From assembly GCF_026625845.1 (NCBI RefSeq), contig NZ_CP113066.1, positions 1,798,001-1,862,000 of the forward strand: a stretch of DNA of 64,000 nt. The letters run 5' to 3'. The notes beneath the pieces are model-generated. The model had not been told where the DNA came from. It made no database searches and worked only from the letters and a program-made list of their open reading frames with translations. A program made the position numbers and the translations under genes. The stretch's first letter is position 1. Each line of letters starts with the position of its first letter. Origin of the DNA: Agrococcus sp. SL85. GTDB lineage: Bacteria > Actinomycetota > Actinomycetes > Actinomycetales > Microbacteriaceae. Positions 56,432 through 64,000 of the stretch are shown one piece after another.

Positions 56432-57733
56432 TCAGCGGAAGGCGGTGGGCAGGGCCGGCTCGCCGCGCGCGAGGCGGTGGGCGTCGGCGGGGAGCTCGGC
56501 GACCGACGCCGCGTGGCGGTCGCGCGCGGCCGCGACGCCGCCGGCGCCCAGCCATCGCTCGTCGATCTCGCCCGCGGCCACGAGCGGCACCTGCAGCGCG
56601 CGCCCGGCCCGCGCGGCGTCCGCGAGCGTGCCGGGGTCGTCCGTGAGCAGCACGGTCTCCTCGACCGCGACGCCGCCGCGGAGGGTGCGCACGGCGGTCT
56701 TCTCGCCGCCCGTCGATGCCTTGCCCTCCGAGTGCTTCGCGACGCCCTTCCACGCGCCGTCGGCGCCCTGGCGCGCGACGAGCTTGTAGACCATGCCCGC
56801 TGCGGGCGCGCCGGAGCCCGTCACGAGGCTCGTGCCGACGCCGTAGGCGTCGACGGGGCTCGCCTGCAGGCCCGCGATCGCGTACTCGTCGAGGTCGCTC
56901 GTGACGGTGATGCGCGTGCCCGTCGCGCCGAGCGAGTCGAGCAGCCGCCGGGCGTCCGCCGCGACCTCGTTGAGGTCGCCCGAGTCGAGGCGGATGCCGC
57001 CGAGGCCCGTGCCCGCGACCTCGATCGCGGTGCGGATGCCCTGCTCGATGTCGTAGGTGTCGACGAGCAGCGTCGTGCCGACGCCCAGCGCGTCGATCTG
57101 CGCCTGGAAGGCCTCGGCCTCCGAGTCGTGCAGGAGCGTGAAGGAGTGCGCGGCCGTGCCCATCGTGGGGATGCCCCAGCGGCTGCCGGCGGCGAGGTTC
57201 GAGGTGGCCGAGAAGCCCGCGACGTACGCCGCGCGCGCGGCGGCGACCGCGGCCTCCTCGTTGGCCCGGCGCGACCCCATCTCGGCGAGCGGCCGGCCCT
57301 TCGCGGCGCGCACCATGCGGGTGGCGGCGTTGGCGACGGCGGAGTCGTAGTTGAGCACCGAGAGCGCGACCGTCTCGAGCACCACGGCCTCGGCGAAGGT
57401 GCCCTCGACCACGAGCACGGGGGAGCCGGGGAAGTACAGCTCGCCCTCGGCGTAGCCGCGGATGTCGCCCGAGAAGCGGTACTCGGCCAGCCAGTCGACG
57501 AGCTCGGCCGAGGCCCACGGGCGGATGCTCGCGAGCTCGGCGTCGCCGAAGCGGAACTCGGCGAGGCGCTGCAGGAAGCGGCCGGTGCCGGCGACGACGC
57601 CGTAGCGGCGCGCGCCCGGCAGGCGGCGCGCGAACACCTCGAAGGCCGAGGGCCGGAAGGCCGTGCCGGAGCGCATCGCGGCATCGATCATCGTGAGCTC
57701 GTAGCGGTCGGTCATGAGCGCGGTGTCGGTCAC
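56432..57733 (-). CDS. pncB: Nicotinate phosphoribosyltransferase
   Basis: Converts nicotinate and PRPP to nicotinate mononucleotide in NAD salvage; 433 residues. N-terminal TDRYELTMIDAAM, the catalytic-histidine region GTAAHSFTLLHDSEAEAF (in part), DTYDIEQGIRTA, GIRLDSGDL, and VYKLVARQG are family marks. GTG at 57733 fits the -10 box; ATG at 57715 is an alternative. Together with nudC in this window it touches NAD turnover, though the genes are far apart. Confidence 0.95.
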   Translation of the reverse strand: MTDTALMTDRYELTMIDAAMRSGTAFRPSAFEVFARRLPGARRYGVVAGTGRFLQRLAEFRFGDAELASIRPWASAELVDWLAEYRFSGDIRGYAEGELYFPGSPVLVVEGTFAEAVVLETVALSVLNYDSAVANAATRMVRAAKGRPLAEMGSRRANEEAAVAAARAAYVAGFSATSNLAAGSRWGIPTMGTAAHSFTLLHDSEAEAFQAQIDALGVGTTLLVDTYDIEQGIRTAIEVAGTGLGGIRLDSGDLNEVAADARRLLDSLGATGTRITVTSDLDEYAIAGLQASPVDAYGVGTSLVTGSGAPAAGMVYKLVARQGADGAWKGVAKHSEGKASTGGEKTAVRTLRGGVAVEETVLLTDDPGTLADAARAGRALQVPLVAAGEIDERWLGAGGVAAARDRHAASVAELPADAHRLARGEPALPTAFR

Positions 57734-57740
57734 GGGCGCA

Positions 57741-57746
57741 AGCCTA
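57741..57746 (-). promoter_or_regulatory. Leaderless promoter -10 box of pncB
   Basis: Reverse-strand TAGGCT ends 7 nt before the GTG at 57733. Confidence 0.55.
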
Positions 57747-57778
57747 CGGCGCGCCGGATCCGAGCCCTCCGCGGGCGC

Positions 57779-57784
57779 TAGCGT
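57779..57784 (+). promoter_or_regulatory. Leaderless promoter -10 box of the GNAT gene
   Basis: TAGCGT ends 6 nt before the GTG at 57791. Confidence 0.5.
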
Positions 57785-57790
57785 GGATCG

Positions 57791-58354
57791 GTGCCCGTCG
57801 ACCAGCCGCAGCCCGCCCCTCCCGTCCCGCCCGTCCTGCCCGCCGACGTCGAGCTGCGCTCGCCGCGGCCCGAGGACGCCGAGGCGTGGAGCCGCTTCCT
57901 CGTGGCGGCGCAGCGGGACACCTACGGCGCGCTGCTGCCCGCTGCCTTCGGCGACGACGATCTGGCCGCATCGCGGATCGCCGCGCTCGAGTCCGCGTTC
58001 GCCGAGCCCGGTGACGCGGCACGCCGGATCGCGTGGCGGGGGAGCGCGGTGCTCGGCGTCGCGAGCGCGTCCGCCGCGCCCGCCGACTGGGAGGTGGCGC
58101 TCGGCCTCGTGCCCGCCCCCGCGTCGCGGGAGCTCGACCGCCTCTACGTGCACGCCGACGCGCACGGCACGGGCCTCGGCCACGTGCTCTTCGACGCGGT
58201 CGTCGACGAGCGCCCCCACTACCTGTGGCTCATCGACGGCAACGAGCGCGCGAGCCGCTTCTACGAGCGGCGCGGCTTCCGCCACCTCGACGAGCGCGTC
58301 TCGACCGGGCCGTCGTGGGGGCACATCCCCATGCACCGGATGCTGCGCGGCTGA
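57791..58354 (+). CDS. GNAT family N-acetyltransferase
   Basis: A 187-residue acetyl-CoA-dependent acyltransferase. The Pro-rich first 16 residues precede ELRSPRPEDAEAW. The acetyl-CoA-binding motif A is seen in LYVHADAHGTGLGHVLFD, and ASRFYERRGFRH is the conserved motif B region. Acceptor amine unknown. Divergent from pncB and followed after 51 bp by a palindrome that controls the next operon. Confidence 0.87.
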   Translation: MPVDQPQPAPPVPPVLPADVELRSPRPEDAEAWSRFLVAAQRDTYGALLPAAFGDDDLAASRIAALESAFAEPGDAARRIAWRGSAVLGVASASAAPADWEVALGLVPAPASRELDRLYVHADAHGTGLGHVLFDAVVDERPHYLWLIDGNERASRFYERRGFRHLDERVSTGPSWGHIPMHRMLRG

Positions 58355-58364
58355 TCGCCCGAGG

Positions 58365-58388
58365 CGATGCGTACGCTCGTACGCATCG
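58365..58388. promoter_or_regulatory. Perfect 24-bp palindrome, probable TetR operator
   Basis: CGATGCGTACG, two bases CT, then CGTACGCATCG: perfect 11-bp arms. It overlaps the expected -35 region of the acetyltransferase-tetR operon, a normal site for repression by the TetR protein encoded in that operon. Confidence 0.65.
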
Positions 58389-58392
58389 GGTG

Positions 58393-58398
58393 TACGAT
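58393..58398 (+). promoter_or_regulatory. Leaderless promoter -10 box of the acetyltransferase-tetR operon
   Basis: TACGAT ends 7 nt before the ATG at 58406; no Shine-Dalgarno precedes that ATG. Confidence 0.5.
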
Positions 58399-58405
58399 CG
58401 TCCGC

Positions 58406-58993
58406 ATGGATGAGCGTGACTGGTTCCCCGGCGACGACCGCACCAATCGCGAGCGCATGCTCGCGGGCGACCTCTACATCGCCGACGATCCCGAGAGCGG
58501 CGCCCGCCACGACCGCGCCGTGCGGCTCGCGCGCGCCTACGGCGAGGCCTTCGTCGACGACGCGGCAGCGGCGCGGCCGCTGCTCGAGGCGCTGCTCGGC
58601 GAGCTGGGGGAGGGCGCGGTCATCACGCCGCCGCTCTTCGTCGACTACGGGGAGCAGATCCGCCTCGGCGCCCGCAGCTTCGCCAACTACGGCCTCACCG
58701 CGCTCGACGTCGCCCCCATCACGATCGGCGAGGACGTGCAGATCGGCCCCAACGTGCAGCTGCTCACACCGACCCACCCCATCGACCCCGAGGCGCGCCG
58801 CGCCAAGCTCGAGGCGGCCGAGCCGATCACGATCGGCGACAACGTCTGGCTCGGCGGCGGCGTCATCGTGTGCCCCGGCGTCACGATCGGCGAGAACTCG
58901 GTGATCGGCGCGGGTGCCGTCGTCACGCGCGACATCCCCGCGAACGTCGTGGCCGTGGGCAACCCGGCCCGGGTCATCCGCGAGATCGCATGA
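58406..58993 (+). CDS. Left-handed beta-helix acetyltransferase, maltose/galactoside type
   Basis: A 195-residue member of the LacA/Maa/NodL family that O-acetylates sugars. An N-terminal helical region (NRERMLAGDLYIADDPE) is typical, followed by a hexapeptide helix: ITPPLFVDYGEQIRLG, ITIGEDVQIGPNVQL, the catalytic histidine in TPTHPID, then ITIGDNVWLGGG and VGNPARVIREI. Stop overlaps the tetR start in ATGA. Likely controlled by that TetR through the upstream palindrome. Sugar substrate unknown. Confidence 0.93.
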   Translation: MDERDWFPGDDRTNRERMLAGDLYIADDPESGARHDRAVRLARAYGEAFVDDAAAARPLLEALLGELGEGAVITPPLFVDYGEQIRLGARSFANYGLTALDVAPITIGEDVQIGPNVQLLTPTHPIDPEARRAKLEAAEPITIGDNVWLGGGVIVCPGVTIGENSVIGAGAVVTRDIPANVVAVGNPARVIREIA

Positions 58994-59565
58994 CCCGCCG
59001 CACCGATCCGGATCGCCGCGACCGCATCGTCGAGGCCTGCCTCGACGTGCTCGTGGAGCATGGCGTCGCCGGTGCATCGCACCGGCGCGTGGCCGCCGCG
59101 GCCGACGTGCCGCTCGGGTCGATGACCTACCACTTCGCGGGCTTCGGCGCCCTGCTGGCGGAGGCCTTCGGGCGCTTCGCGGCCGAGGCCGCCGCCCGCT
59201 TCGAGGCGGCGCTCGCCGACGCGGAGGGGCCGGAGGCTGCCGTCGACGCCGCGGCCTCCCTCGTGCACGGCACCGTGCTCGGCACGCGCCGGGAGCTCGT
59301 GCTGACGCAGGAGCTCTACACGCTCGCCGCCCGCGACGAGCGGTTCCGCGCCATCACGGCCGCGTGGATGCTGCGCAGCCGCGCCGCGCTCGAGCGGCAC
59401 CTCGATCCCGAGGCGGCGCGCGGCGTCGACGCGCTCATGGAGGGGCTCACCCTCCACCGCGCCCTGGACGCGCACGGGGTCGCGCACGGGGCCGAGCACG
59501 ACGACGCCGGAGCAGCCCCCGATCCGAGGATGCTGCTCCGGCGCGTCGCGGGGCTCGTCGACTAG
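58990..59565 (+). CDS. TetR family transcriptional regulator
   Basis: A 191-residue repressor. The N-terminal helix-turn-helix covers RIVEACLDVLVEHGVAGASHRRVAAAADV (here in part) followed by GSMTYHFAGFGALL, the TetR recognition-helix boundary. The C-terminal ligand-binding domain is Ala/Leu rich. Translationally coupled to the acetyltransferase by a 4-bp overlap and probably autoregulated. Inducer unknown. The stop interleaves with the opuCC stop in CTAG. Confidence 0.93.
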   Translation: MTRRTDPDRRDRIVEACLDVLVEHGVAGASHRRVAAAADVPLGSMTYHFAGFGALLAEAFGRFAAEAAARFEAALADAEGPEAAVDAAASLVHGTVLGTRRELVLTQELYTLAARDERFRAITAAWMLRSRAALERHLDPEAARGVDALMEGLTLHRALDAHGVAHGAEHDDAGAAPDPRMLLRRVAGLVD

Positions 59566-60494
59566 CTCGTGAAGCCCTGCTCCTGCAGCCACTCGGCGGC
59601 GATGTCGGCAGCGGGCGCCTGCTCGTCGACCGAGCGGCCGTTGAGGGCGAGGAGCTCCTCCGAGGTCAGCGCGGCCGAGACCGCGTTCACGATCTCCTGC
59701 GCCTGCTCGTCGACCTTGTCGCTCGCGACGGGCACGACGTTCGAGGCGAGGAAGAGGCCCTTGGTGTCCTCGAGCACGACGAGGTCGTTCTTCGCGATCG
59801 ACGGGTCGCCCGTGTAGACGATCGCGAGCTGGACGTCGCCGTCCTGCAGCGCGCGGATCGTGAGCGGGCCGCCGCCGTCCTCGATGGGCGTGAAGCCCAC
59901 CTCGATGCCGTAGGTGTCCGCGAGTCCCTGCGGGCCGTTCGGGCGGCTCTCGGCCTCGGAGTTCGCACCCATCGTGAGCGGCACGTCGACGTTCGCGAGG
60001 TCCTCGATCGTCGTGAGGTCGTACTGCTCGGCGAACTCGCGCGTCACGACGTACGAGTCCTGGTCGGTCGCCGGCGCCTGGTCGAGGACGGTGATGCCCT
60101 CGGGCGCCGCCTCCTGGAGCGCGGCGAAGACGTCGTCGCTGAGGCGCTCCTGCGGGTCCTCGGCCCAGACCTGCAGCAGCGGGCCGGTGTACTCGGGGAA
60201 GAGGTCGATGGCGCCCGACTCGATCTCGGGCAGGTAGACCTCGCGCTGGCCGATGCGCAGGTCGCGCTCGATCGTGTAGCCCTCGGCCTCGAGCGCCTGC
60301 GCGTAGAGCTCGGCGATGATCTCGTTCGAGTAGTAGTCCTGCGAGCCGACGACGAGCGTGGTGCCGTCGCCGCCCGAGGTGGGGGCCGCGGAGTCCTCGG
60401 CGAGCGGGTCGGCGTTGGTGCAGCCGGTGAGCGCGAGGCCCGTGGCCGCGACGGCTGCCAGGGCGATGCCCGCCCTGCGGGTGATGCTGGTCAT
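59562..60494 (-). CDS. opuCC: Osmoprotectant ABC transporter substrate-binding lipoprotein
   Basis: A 310-residue lipoprotein that captures glycine betaine, choline or carnitine. The signal peptide ends in the lipobox LTGC near residue 25. TTLVVGSQDYYSNEIIAELYAQ (in part), DLFPEYTGPLLQ and AIVYTGDPSIAKNDLVVLED (in part) are OpuCC/QAT-family marks. ATG overlaps the permease stop (ATGA). Last gene of the operon. Exact ligand cannot be read. Confidence 0.92.
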   Translation of the reverse strand: MTSITRRAGIALAAVAATGLALTGCTNADPLAEDSAAPTSGGDGTTLVVGSQDYYSNEIIAELYAQALEAEGYTIERDLRIGQREVYLPEIESGAIDLFPEYTGPLLQVWAEDPQERLSDDVFAALQEAAPEGITVLDQAPATDQDSYVVTREFAEQYDLTTIEDLANVDVPLTMGANSEAESRPNGPQGLADTYGIEVGFTPIEDGGGPLTIRALQDGDVQLAIVYTGDPSIAKNDLVVLEDTKGLFLASNVVPVASDKVDEQAQEIVNAVSAALTSEELLALNGRSVDEQAPAADIAAEWLQEQGFTS

Positions 60495-61201
60495 GCGGTG
60501 TTCCTCTCTGGGGCCCGCGCGGGTGCGCGGACGGGGACGGTGGTCGGTTCGGCGCGGCGGGCCGCGGTGGATTGGAGGGCCTGGAAGGCGAGCTCGACGA
60601 GCAGCGACAGGAGGGCGACGAGGATGGCGCCCGCGAGCATCACCTCGTAGTCGCCCGCCTTGACGCCCTGGAAGATCGGGCGCCCGAGGCCCGTGTTCGA
60701 GACGTAGGCGGCGAGCGTCGCGGTCGAGATCACCTGCAGGGCCGCGGAGCGCAGCCCGCCGATGAGCACGGGCGCCCCGAGCGGCAGCTCGACGCCGCGC
60801 ACGATCTGCCACTCGGTCATGCCGATGGCGCGCGCGCCGCCGATCACCTGCCGGTCGACGGCCTCCACGCCCGCGTAGGCGCCGGCGAGCACGGGCGGCA
60901 GCGCGAGCACGAGCAGCGCGAGGTAGGGCGCCTCGAGGCCGATGCCGAGCGCGAGGCCGAAGATCGTGAGGAGGCCGAGCGTCGGCACCGCGCGGGCGCC
61001 GCTCGTGAGCGCGACGACGAGGCCGCGTCCGCGGCCGGTGTGCCCGATGAGCACGCCGGCGGGGATGCCGATCGCGGCGGCCGCGAGCAGCACGGCGCCC
61101 GAGAACCCGAGGTGCTCGAGGATGCGGAGCCCGAGCGAGTTCGGCCCCTGCCAGTTGGCACCGTCGAGCAGGTAGGCGATGGCGTCGACGAAGAGGTTCA
61201 T
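60491..61201 (-). CDS. opuCD: Osmoprotectant ABC transporter permease (second)
   Basis: A 236-residue inner-membrane permease with about five helices. The EAA loop reads GGARAIGMTEWQIVRGVELPLGAP (in part), where it docks to the ATPase; AVPTLGLLTIFGLALGIG is typical for this family. The C-terminal ~30 residues are Pro/Ala/Arg rich. Overlaps both neighbours by 4 bp. Confidence 0.91.
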   Translation of the reverse strand: MNLFVDAIAYLLDGANWQGPNSLGLRILEHLGFSGAVLLAAAAIGIPAGVLIGHTGRGRGLVVALTSGARAVPTLGLLTIFGLALGIGLEAPYLALLVLALPPVLAGAYAGVEAVDRQVIGGARAIGMTEWQIVRGVELPLGAPVLIGGLRSAALQVISTATLAAYVSNTGLGRPIFQGVKAGDYEVMLAGAILVALLSLLVELAFQALQSTAARRAEPTTVPVRAPARAPERNTA

Positions 61202-61839
61202 GCGGGCACCGCCTTCCGCCAGGGCATGGCGAGCCTGCCCGCGAGCACGATGATCGCGTCGATCGCGAAGGCGACGACGACGGTGAGGATGAGCCCGGTG
61301 GCGATCGAGGCGTCGATGCCGCGCTGGAAGCCGTCGGTGAAGAGCGTGCCGAGGCTCGAGATGCCGATGACGGCGCCGACCGTGACGAGGCTCACGGTCG
61401 AGACCGCCATGACCCGGAGCGAGGCGAGCAGCACGGGCCCCGCGAGCGGCAGCTCGACGCGCCAGAACCTGGCCCAGGGCGAGTGCCCCAGCGCGTCGGC
61501 GGCGAGCATCGTGTCGCGCGCGACCGAGCCGAAGGCGTCGGCGGCGCCGCGCACGAGCAGGGCGCAGCCGTAGAGCGTCAGGCCGATGATCGCGACCCAC
61601 GGCGAGCGGGCCGAGAGGCCGAAGATCGCGGGGATGATGATGAACAGCGCGAGCGAGGGGATCGCGTAGAGCAGGCCCGTGCCCGTGAGGAGCGGCGTGC
61701 GGATGCGGCGGTAGTGCGCCGCGAGCCACCCGAGCGGCACCGAGATCGCGAGCGCGAGCACGATGGGCGCGATCGACAGCCACACGTGGTCGAGGAGCAG
61801 GCCCCACACGATGTGGAGGTTCTGGCTGAGCCACTGCAT
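61198..61839 (-). CDS. opuCB: Osmoprotectant ABC transporter permease (first)
   Basis: A 213-residue permease with five or six helices. AIPSLALFIIIPAIFGLS and the EAA-like loop AADALGHSPWARFWRVELPLAGP (in part) identify it. GISSLGTLFTDGFQRG is also conserved in OpuCB proteins. Starts 2 bp after the ATPase stop and overlaps the second permease in ATGA. Confidence 0.91.
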   Translation of the reverse strand: MQWLSQNLHIVWGLLLDHVWLSIAPIVLALAISVPLGWLAAHYRRIRTPLLTGTGLLYAIPSLALFIIIPAIFGLSARSPWVAIIGLTLYGCALLVRGAADAFGSVARDTMLAADALGHSPWARFWRVELPLAGPVLLASLRVMAVSTVSLVTVGAVIGISSLGTLFTDGFQRGIDASIATGLILTVVVAFAIDAIIVLAGRLAMPWRKAVPA

Positions 61840-61841
61840 GG

Positions 61842-62654
61842 TCAGCCCGCCAGCACGCCCGTGGGGCGGTCGTCGCCGTCGACGACGATCCGGCGCCCGT
61901 CGACCTCGCGCACCGAGAGGGTGCGGCGGGCGCTGCCCGCGCCGACGAAGCGCGAGACGAACTCGTCGGCCGGGTTCGCGAGGATCTCGGCGGGCGTGCC
62001 GCGCTGCGCGACCTCCGCGCCCTTCCGCAGCACGAGCACCTCGTCGCCGAGCGCGAAGGCCTCGTCGATGTCGTGCGTCACGAACAGGATCGTCTTGCCG
62101 AGCTCCTGCTGCAGCGTGCGCATCTCGGCCTGCAGCTGGTCGCGCACGATGGGGTCGACGGCGCCGAACGGCTCGTCCATGAGCAGGATGTTGGGGTCGG
62201 CCGCGAGCGCGCGGGCGACGCCGACGCGCTGCTGCTGGCCGCCGGAGAGCTGCCCCGGGTAGCGGCCGCCGAGCGCGGGGTCGAGGCCCACGCGCTCGAG
62301 GAGCCCGAGGGCCGCCTGCCGCGCCTCGCGGCGGTTCGCGCCCTCGAGCATCGGCACCGTCGCGACGTTGTCGGCGACGGTGCGGTGGGGGAGCAGGCCG
62401 CCCGCCTGCAGCACGTAGCCGATCGAGCGGCGCAGCTGCACCTTGTCCATCGAGCGCACGTCGACGCCGTCGATCGAGACGGTGCCGCTCGTGGGCTCGA
62501 CCATGCGGTTCACCATCCGCAGCAGCGTCGTCTTGCCGCAGCCGGACGAGCCGACGAGCACCACGACGCCGTGGGACGGCACCGTGAGCGTGACGTCGTC
62601 CACCGCGACGGTGCCGTCGGGGTACTCCTTGCGCACCTGGTCGAACTGGATCAC
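61842..62654 (-). CDS. opuCA: Osmoprotectant ABC transporter ATPase
   Basis: A 270-residue ATPase powering the two permeases. Walker [11 protein letters not shown] near residue 34, signature [12 protein letters not shown], Walker [13 protein letters not shown], switch histidine in FVTHDIDEA. Unlike many OpuCA/ProV proteins there is no C-terminal CBS pair; the tail after residue 235 is short, so osmotic gating would work differently. GTG start with GAGGAG 9 nt upstream. First gene of the opuC operon. Confidence 0.93.
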   Translation of the reverse strand: MIQFDQVRKEYPDGTVAVDDVTLTVPSHGVVVLVGSSGCGKTTLLRMVNRMVEPTSGTVSIDGVDVRSMDKVQLRRSIGYVLQAGGLLPHRTVADNVATVPMLEGANRREARQAALGLLERVGLDPALGGRYPGQLSGGQQQRVGVARALAADPNILLMDEPFGAVDPIVRDQLQAEMRTLQQELGKTILFVTHDIDEAFALGDEVLVLRKGAEVAQRGTPAEILANPADEFVSRFVGAGSARRTLSVREVDGRRIVVDGDDRPTGVLAG

Positions 62655-62769
62655 GCGGTGCTCCTCACCGTCGCAGGGGTCGCTCGGACGCGGCCCCCCG
62701 TGGGGTGCCGACCCTACTCCGCGCCGCCGACAACGGGGCGCAGGAACGTCCAGGAAGCATCCCGGCGGC

Positions 62770-62775
62770 TAGGCT
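62770..62775 (+). promoter_or_regulatory. Leaderless promoter -10 box of murI
   Basis: TAGGCT ends 7 nt before the GTG at 62783. Confidence 0.55.
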
Positions 62776-62782
62776 CGACCCC

Positions 62783-63616
62783 GTGCAGCGCCCCATCGGA
62801 GTCTTCGACAGCGGCGTCGGCGGGCTGACCGTGGCGCGCGCGATCATCGACCAGCTGCCGAACGAGTCGATCACCTACATCGGCGACACCGCGCACGGCC
62901 CCTACGGCCCGCGCGAGCAGGACGAGGTGCGCGGCCTCGCGCTCGACGTGCTCGACACGCTCGTGCAGCAGGGCGTGAAGATGCTCGTCATCGCCTGCAA
63001 CACGGCCTCCGCCGCGACGATCGACGTCGCGCGCGAGCGCTACGAGGAGGGCCTCGGCATCCCCGTGGTCGAGGTCATCGACCCCGCCGTGCGCGCCGCG
63101 GTGGCGCAGAGCCGCACGGGCCGCATCGGCGTCATCGGCACCGCCGGCACCATCGGCTCCGGCGCCTACCAGCGGGCGTTCGCGACCGCCGGGGTGCCGC
63201 ACGTGACCGCCGCCGCCTGCCCGCGCTTCGTCGAGTTCGTGGAGGCGGGCGTCACGACGGGCGACGACGTGCTCGGCGCCGCCCGCGAGTACCTCGCGCC
63301 CGTGCTCGCCGAGCGCCCGGACACGATCGTGCTCGGCTGCACGCACTACCCGCTGCTCGCCGGCGCGATCGGCTACGTGGCCGGCCCCGACGTGCGGCTC
63401 GTCTCGTCGGCCGAGGAGACCGCGGCCGACGTCTACCGCATCCTCTCCGACCGCGGCATGCTCGCGCCGGAGGGCAGCGCGCCCGTCTACGAGTTCGAGG
63501 CCACGACCGAGGCGCAGGAGCCGTTCCTGCGGCTCGCGCGGCGGTTCCTGGGGCCCGAGGTGACGCACGTGGAGTTCACGCAGACGGGGGTCATCGTGCT
63601 CCCGGACCGGATCTGA
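62783..63616 (+). CDS. murI: Glutamate racemase
   Basis: Makes D-glutamate for peptidoglycan; 277 residues. The two catalytic cysteines lie in IACNTASAA and [10 protein letters not shown], and the substrate motif [12 protein letters not shown] is at the N-terminus, with [11 protein letters not shown] and [10 protein letters not shown] following. GTG at 62783 gives the normal N-terminus [10 protein letters not shown] and agrees with the -10 box. Followed 10 bp later by rph, a common actinobacterial pair. Confidence 0.96.
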   Translation: MQRPIGVFDSGVGGLTVARAIIDQLPNESITYIGDTAHGPYGPREQDEVRGLALDVLDTLVQQGVKMLVIACNTASAATIDVARERYEEGLGIPVVEVIDPAVRAAVAQSRTGRIGVIGTAGTIGSGAYQRAFATAGVPHVTAAACPRFVEFVEAGVTTGDDVLGAAREYLAPVLAERPDTIVLGCTHYPLLAGAIGYVAGPDVRLVSSAEETAADVYRILSDRGMLAPEGSAPVYEFEATTEAQEPFLRLARRFLGPEVTHVEFTQTGVIVLPDRI

Positions 63617-63626
63617 AGGAGGGCGC

Positions 63627-64000
63627 ATGGCGCGCAAGGACGGCAGGACCCCCGACGAGCTGCGGCAGGTCACGATCGAGCGCGGCTGGAGCGAGCAGGC
63701 CGAGGGCAGCGCCCTCGTCTCCTTCGGCCGCACGAAGGTGCTCTGCACCGCCTCCGTGCTGCCGAGCGTGCCGCGCTGGATGGCGGGCAAGGGCAAGGGC
63801 TGGGTGACCGCGGAGTACGCGATGCTGCCCCGCTCCACGAACGAGCGCATGGACCGCGAGAGCGTCAAGGGCCGCGTCGGCGGCCGCACGCACGAGATCT
63901 CGCGCCTCATCGGCCGCAGCCTCCGCGCCGTCGTCGACCTGAAGGCGCTCGGCGAGGTCTCGATCGCGGTCGACTGCGACGTGCTGCAGGCCGACGGCGG
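63627..64000 (+). CDS. rph: RNase PH, 3' end cut by window
   Basis: Phosphorolytic 3'-5' exoribonuclease that trims tRNA precursors. The first 124 residues are visible: [55 protein letters not shown] and [20 protein letters not shown], all standard RNase PH motifs. ATG at 63627 has a strong AAGGAGGG site 6 nt upstream. No stop is reached before base 64000. Confidence 0.95.
   Translation, partial: MARKDGRTPDELRQVTIERGWSEQAEGSALVSFGRTKVLCTASVLPSVPRWMAGKGKGWVTAEYAMLPRSTNERMDRESVKGRVGGRTHEISRLIGRSLRAVVDLKALGEVSIAVDCDVLQADG

Overview
The window is about 73% G+C and reads as a stretch of chromosome from an actinobacterium, most likely Micrococcales and probably Microbacteriaceae. The case rests on the combination of DUF3107, DUF3117, DUF3039 and UPF0182 proteins, an AdnA/AdnB-like helicase-nuclease pair in place of RecBCD, actinobacterial-type DapC/DapD/DapE, and many leaderless start codons. 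Family or genus assignment is inference from gene content. Almost everything is core metabolism and housekeeping. There is no transposase, prophage, CRISPR array or rRNA.

Layout. 1-5.5 kb: typA (5' end outside the window), a frameshifted DUF559 gene flanked by oppositely oriented 30-bp-period repeat arrays, a PIG-L deacetylase with a membrane tail, ferredoxin and dapC. 5.6-10.8 kb: citrate synthase, an AzgA-type purine permease and an ABC exporter (permease frameshifted). 10.9-19.2 kb: dapD and dapE fired from one 23-bp divergent promoter, a membrane glycosyltransferase, DUF3117, an O-methyltransferase, tatB, a HAD phosphatase, and an mrp/DUF1003/CBS operon. 19.2-30.5 kb: a stress protein, the lysG/lysE regulator-exporter pair, pepP, two alpha/beta hydrolases, a membrane EEP phosphatase, a PHP phosphoesterase, a 2H-like protein, a DEAD-box RNA helicase and a ferritin-like protein. 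30.6-47.1 kb: adnA-adnB, a phosphotransferase, nudC, then uvrD2, a hypothetical gene, DUF2342, a PDZ/Lon-like protease and UPF0182, in the order familiar from other actinobacteria. 47.1-56.4 kb: initiator tRNA, SRPBCC, AIM24 plus thiamine-binding protein, a sugar porter, nitrilase, phosphotransferase, aminotransferase and HtrA. 56.4-64 kb: pncB, two acetyltransferases with a TetR regulator, an OpuC-type osmoprotectant ABC operon, murI and the start of rph.

Linked functions: dapC, dapD and dapE cover three successive lysine/diaminopimelate steps, while lysG/lysE handle lysine/arginine overflow. The four opuC genes overlap by 4 bp or less and form one transporter. Acetyltransferase and tetR form an operon behind a perfect palindrome.

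Three patterns run across the window. First, eleven of thirteen inferred frameshifts sit at the same heptamer, AGGCGCT, mostly as loss of two bases; this looks technical, and I treat the affected genes as probably intact in the organism. Second, about twenty first-in-operon genes have a TANNNT box 6-7 nt before the start codon and no Shine-Dalgarno, which points to leaderless transcripts. Third, repeats with core GAGCGGTC or TGGCCA recur at 30- or 20-bp spacing, and long palindromes end several convergent gene pairs. I saw no clear new multi-gene system; the repeat arrays around the DUF559 gene are the least explained item.
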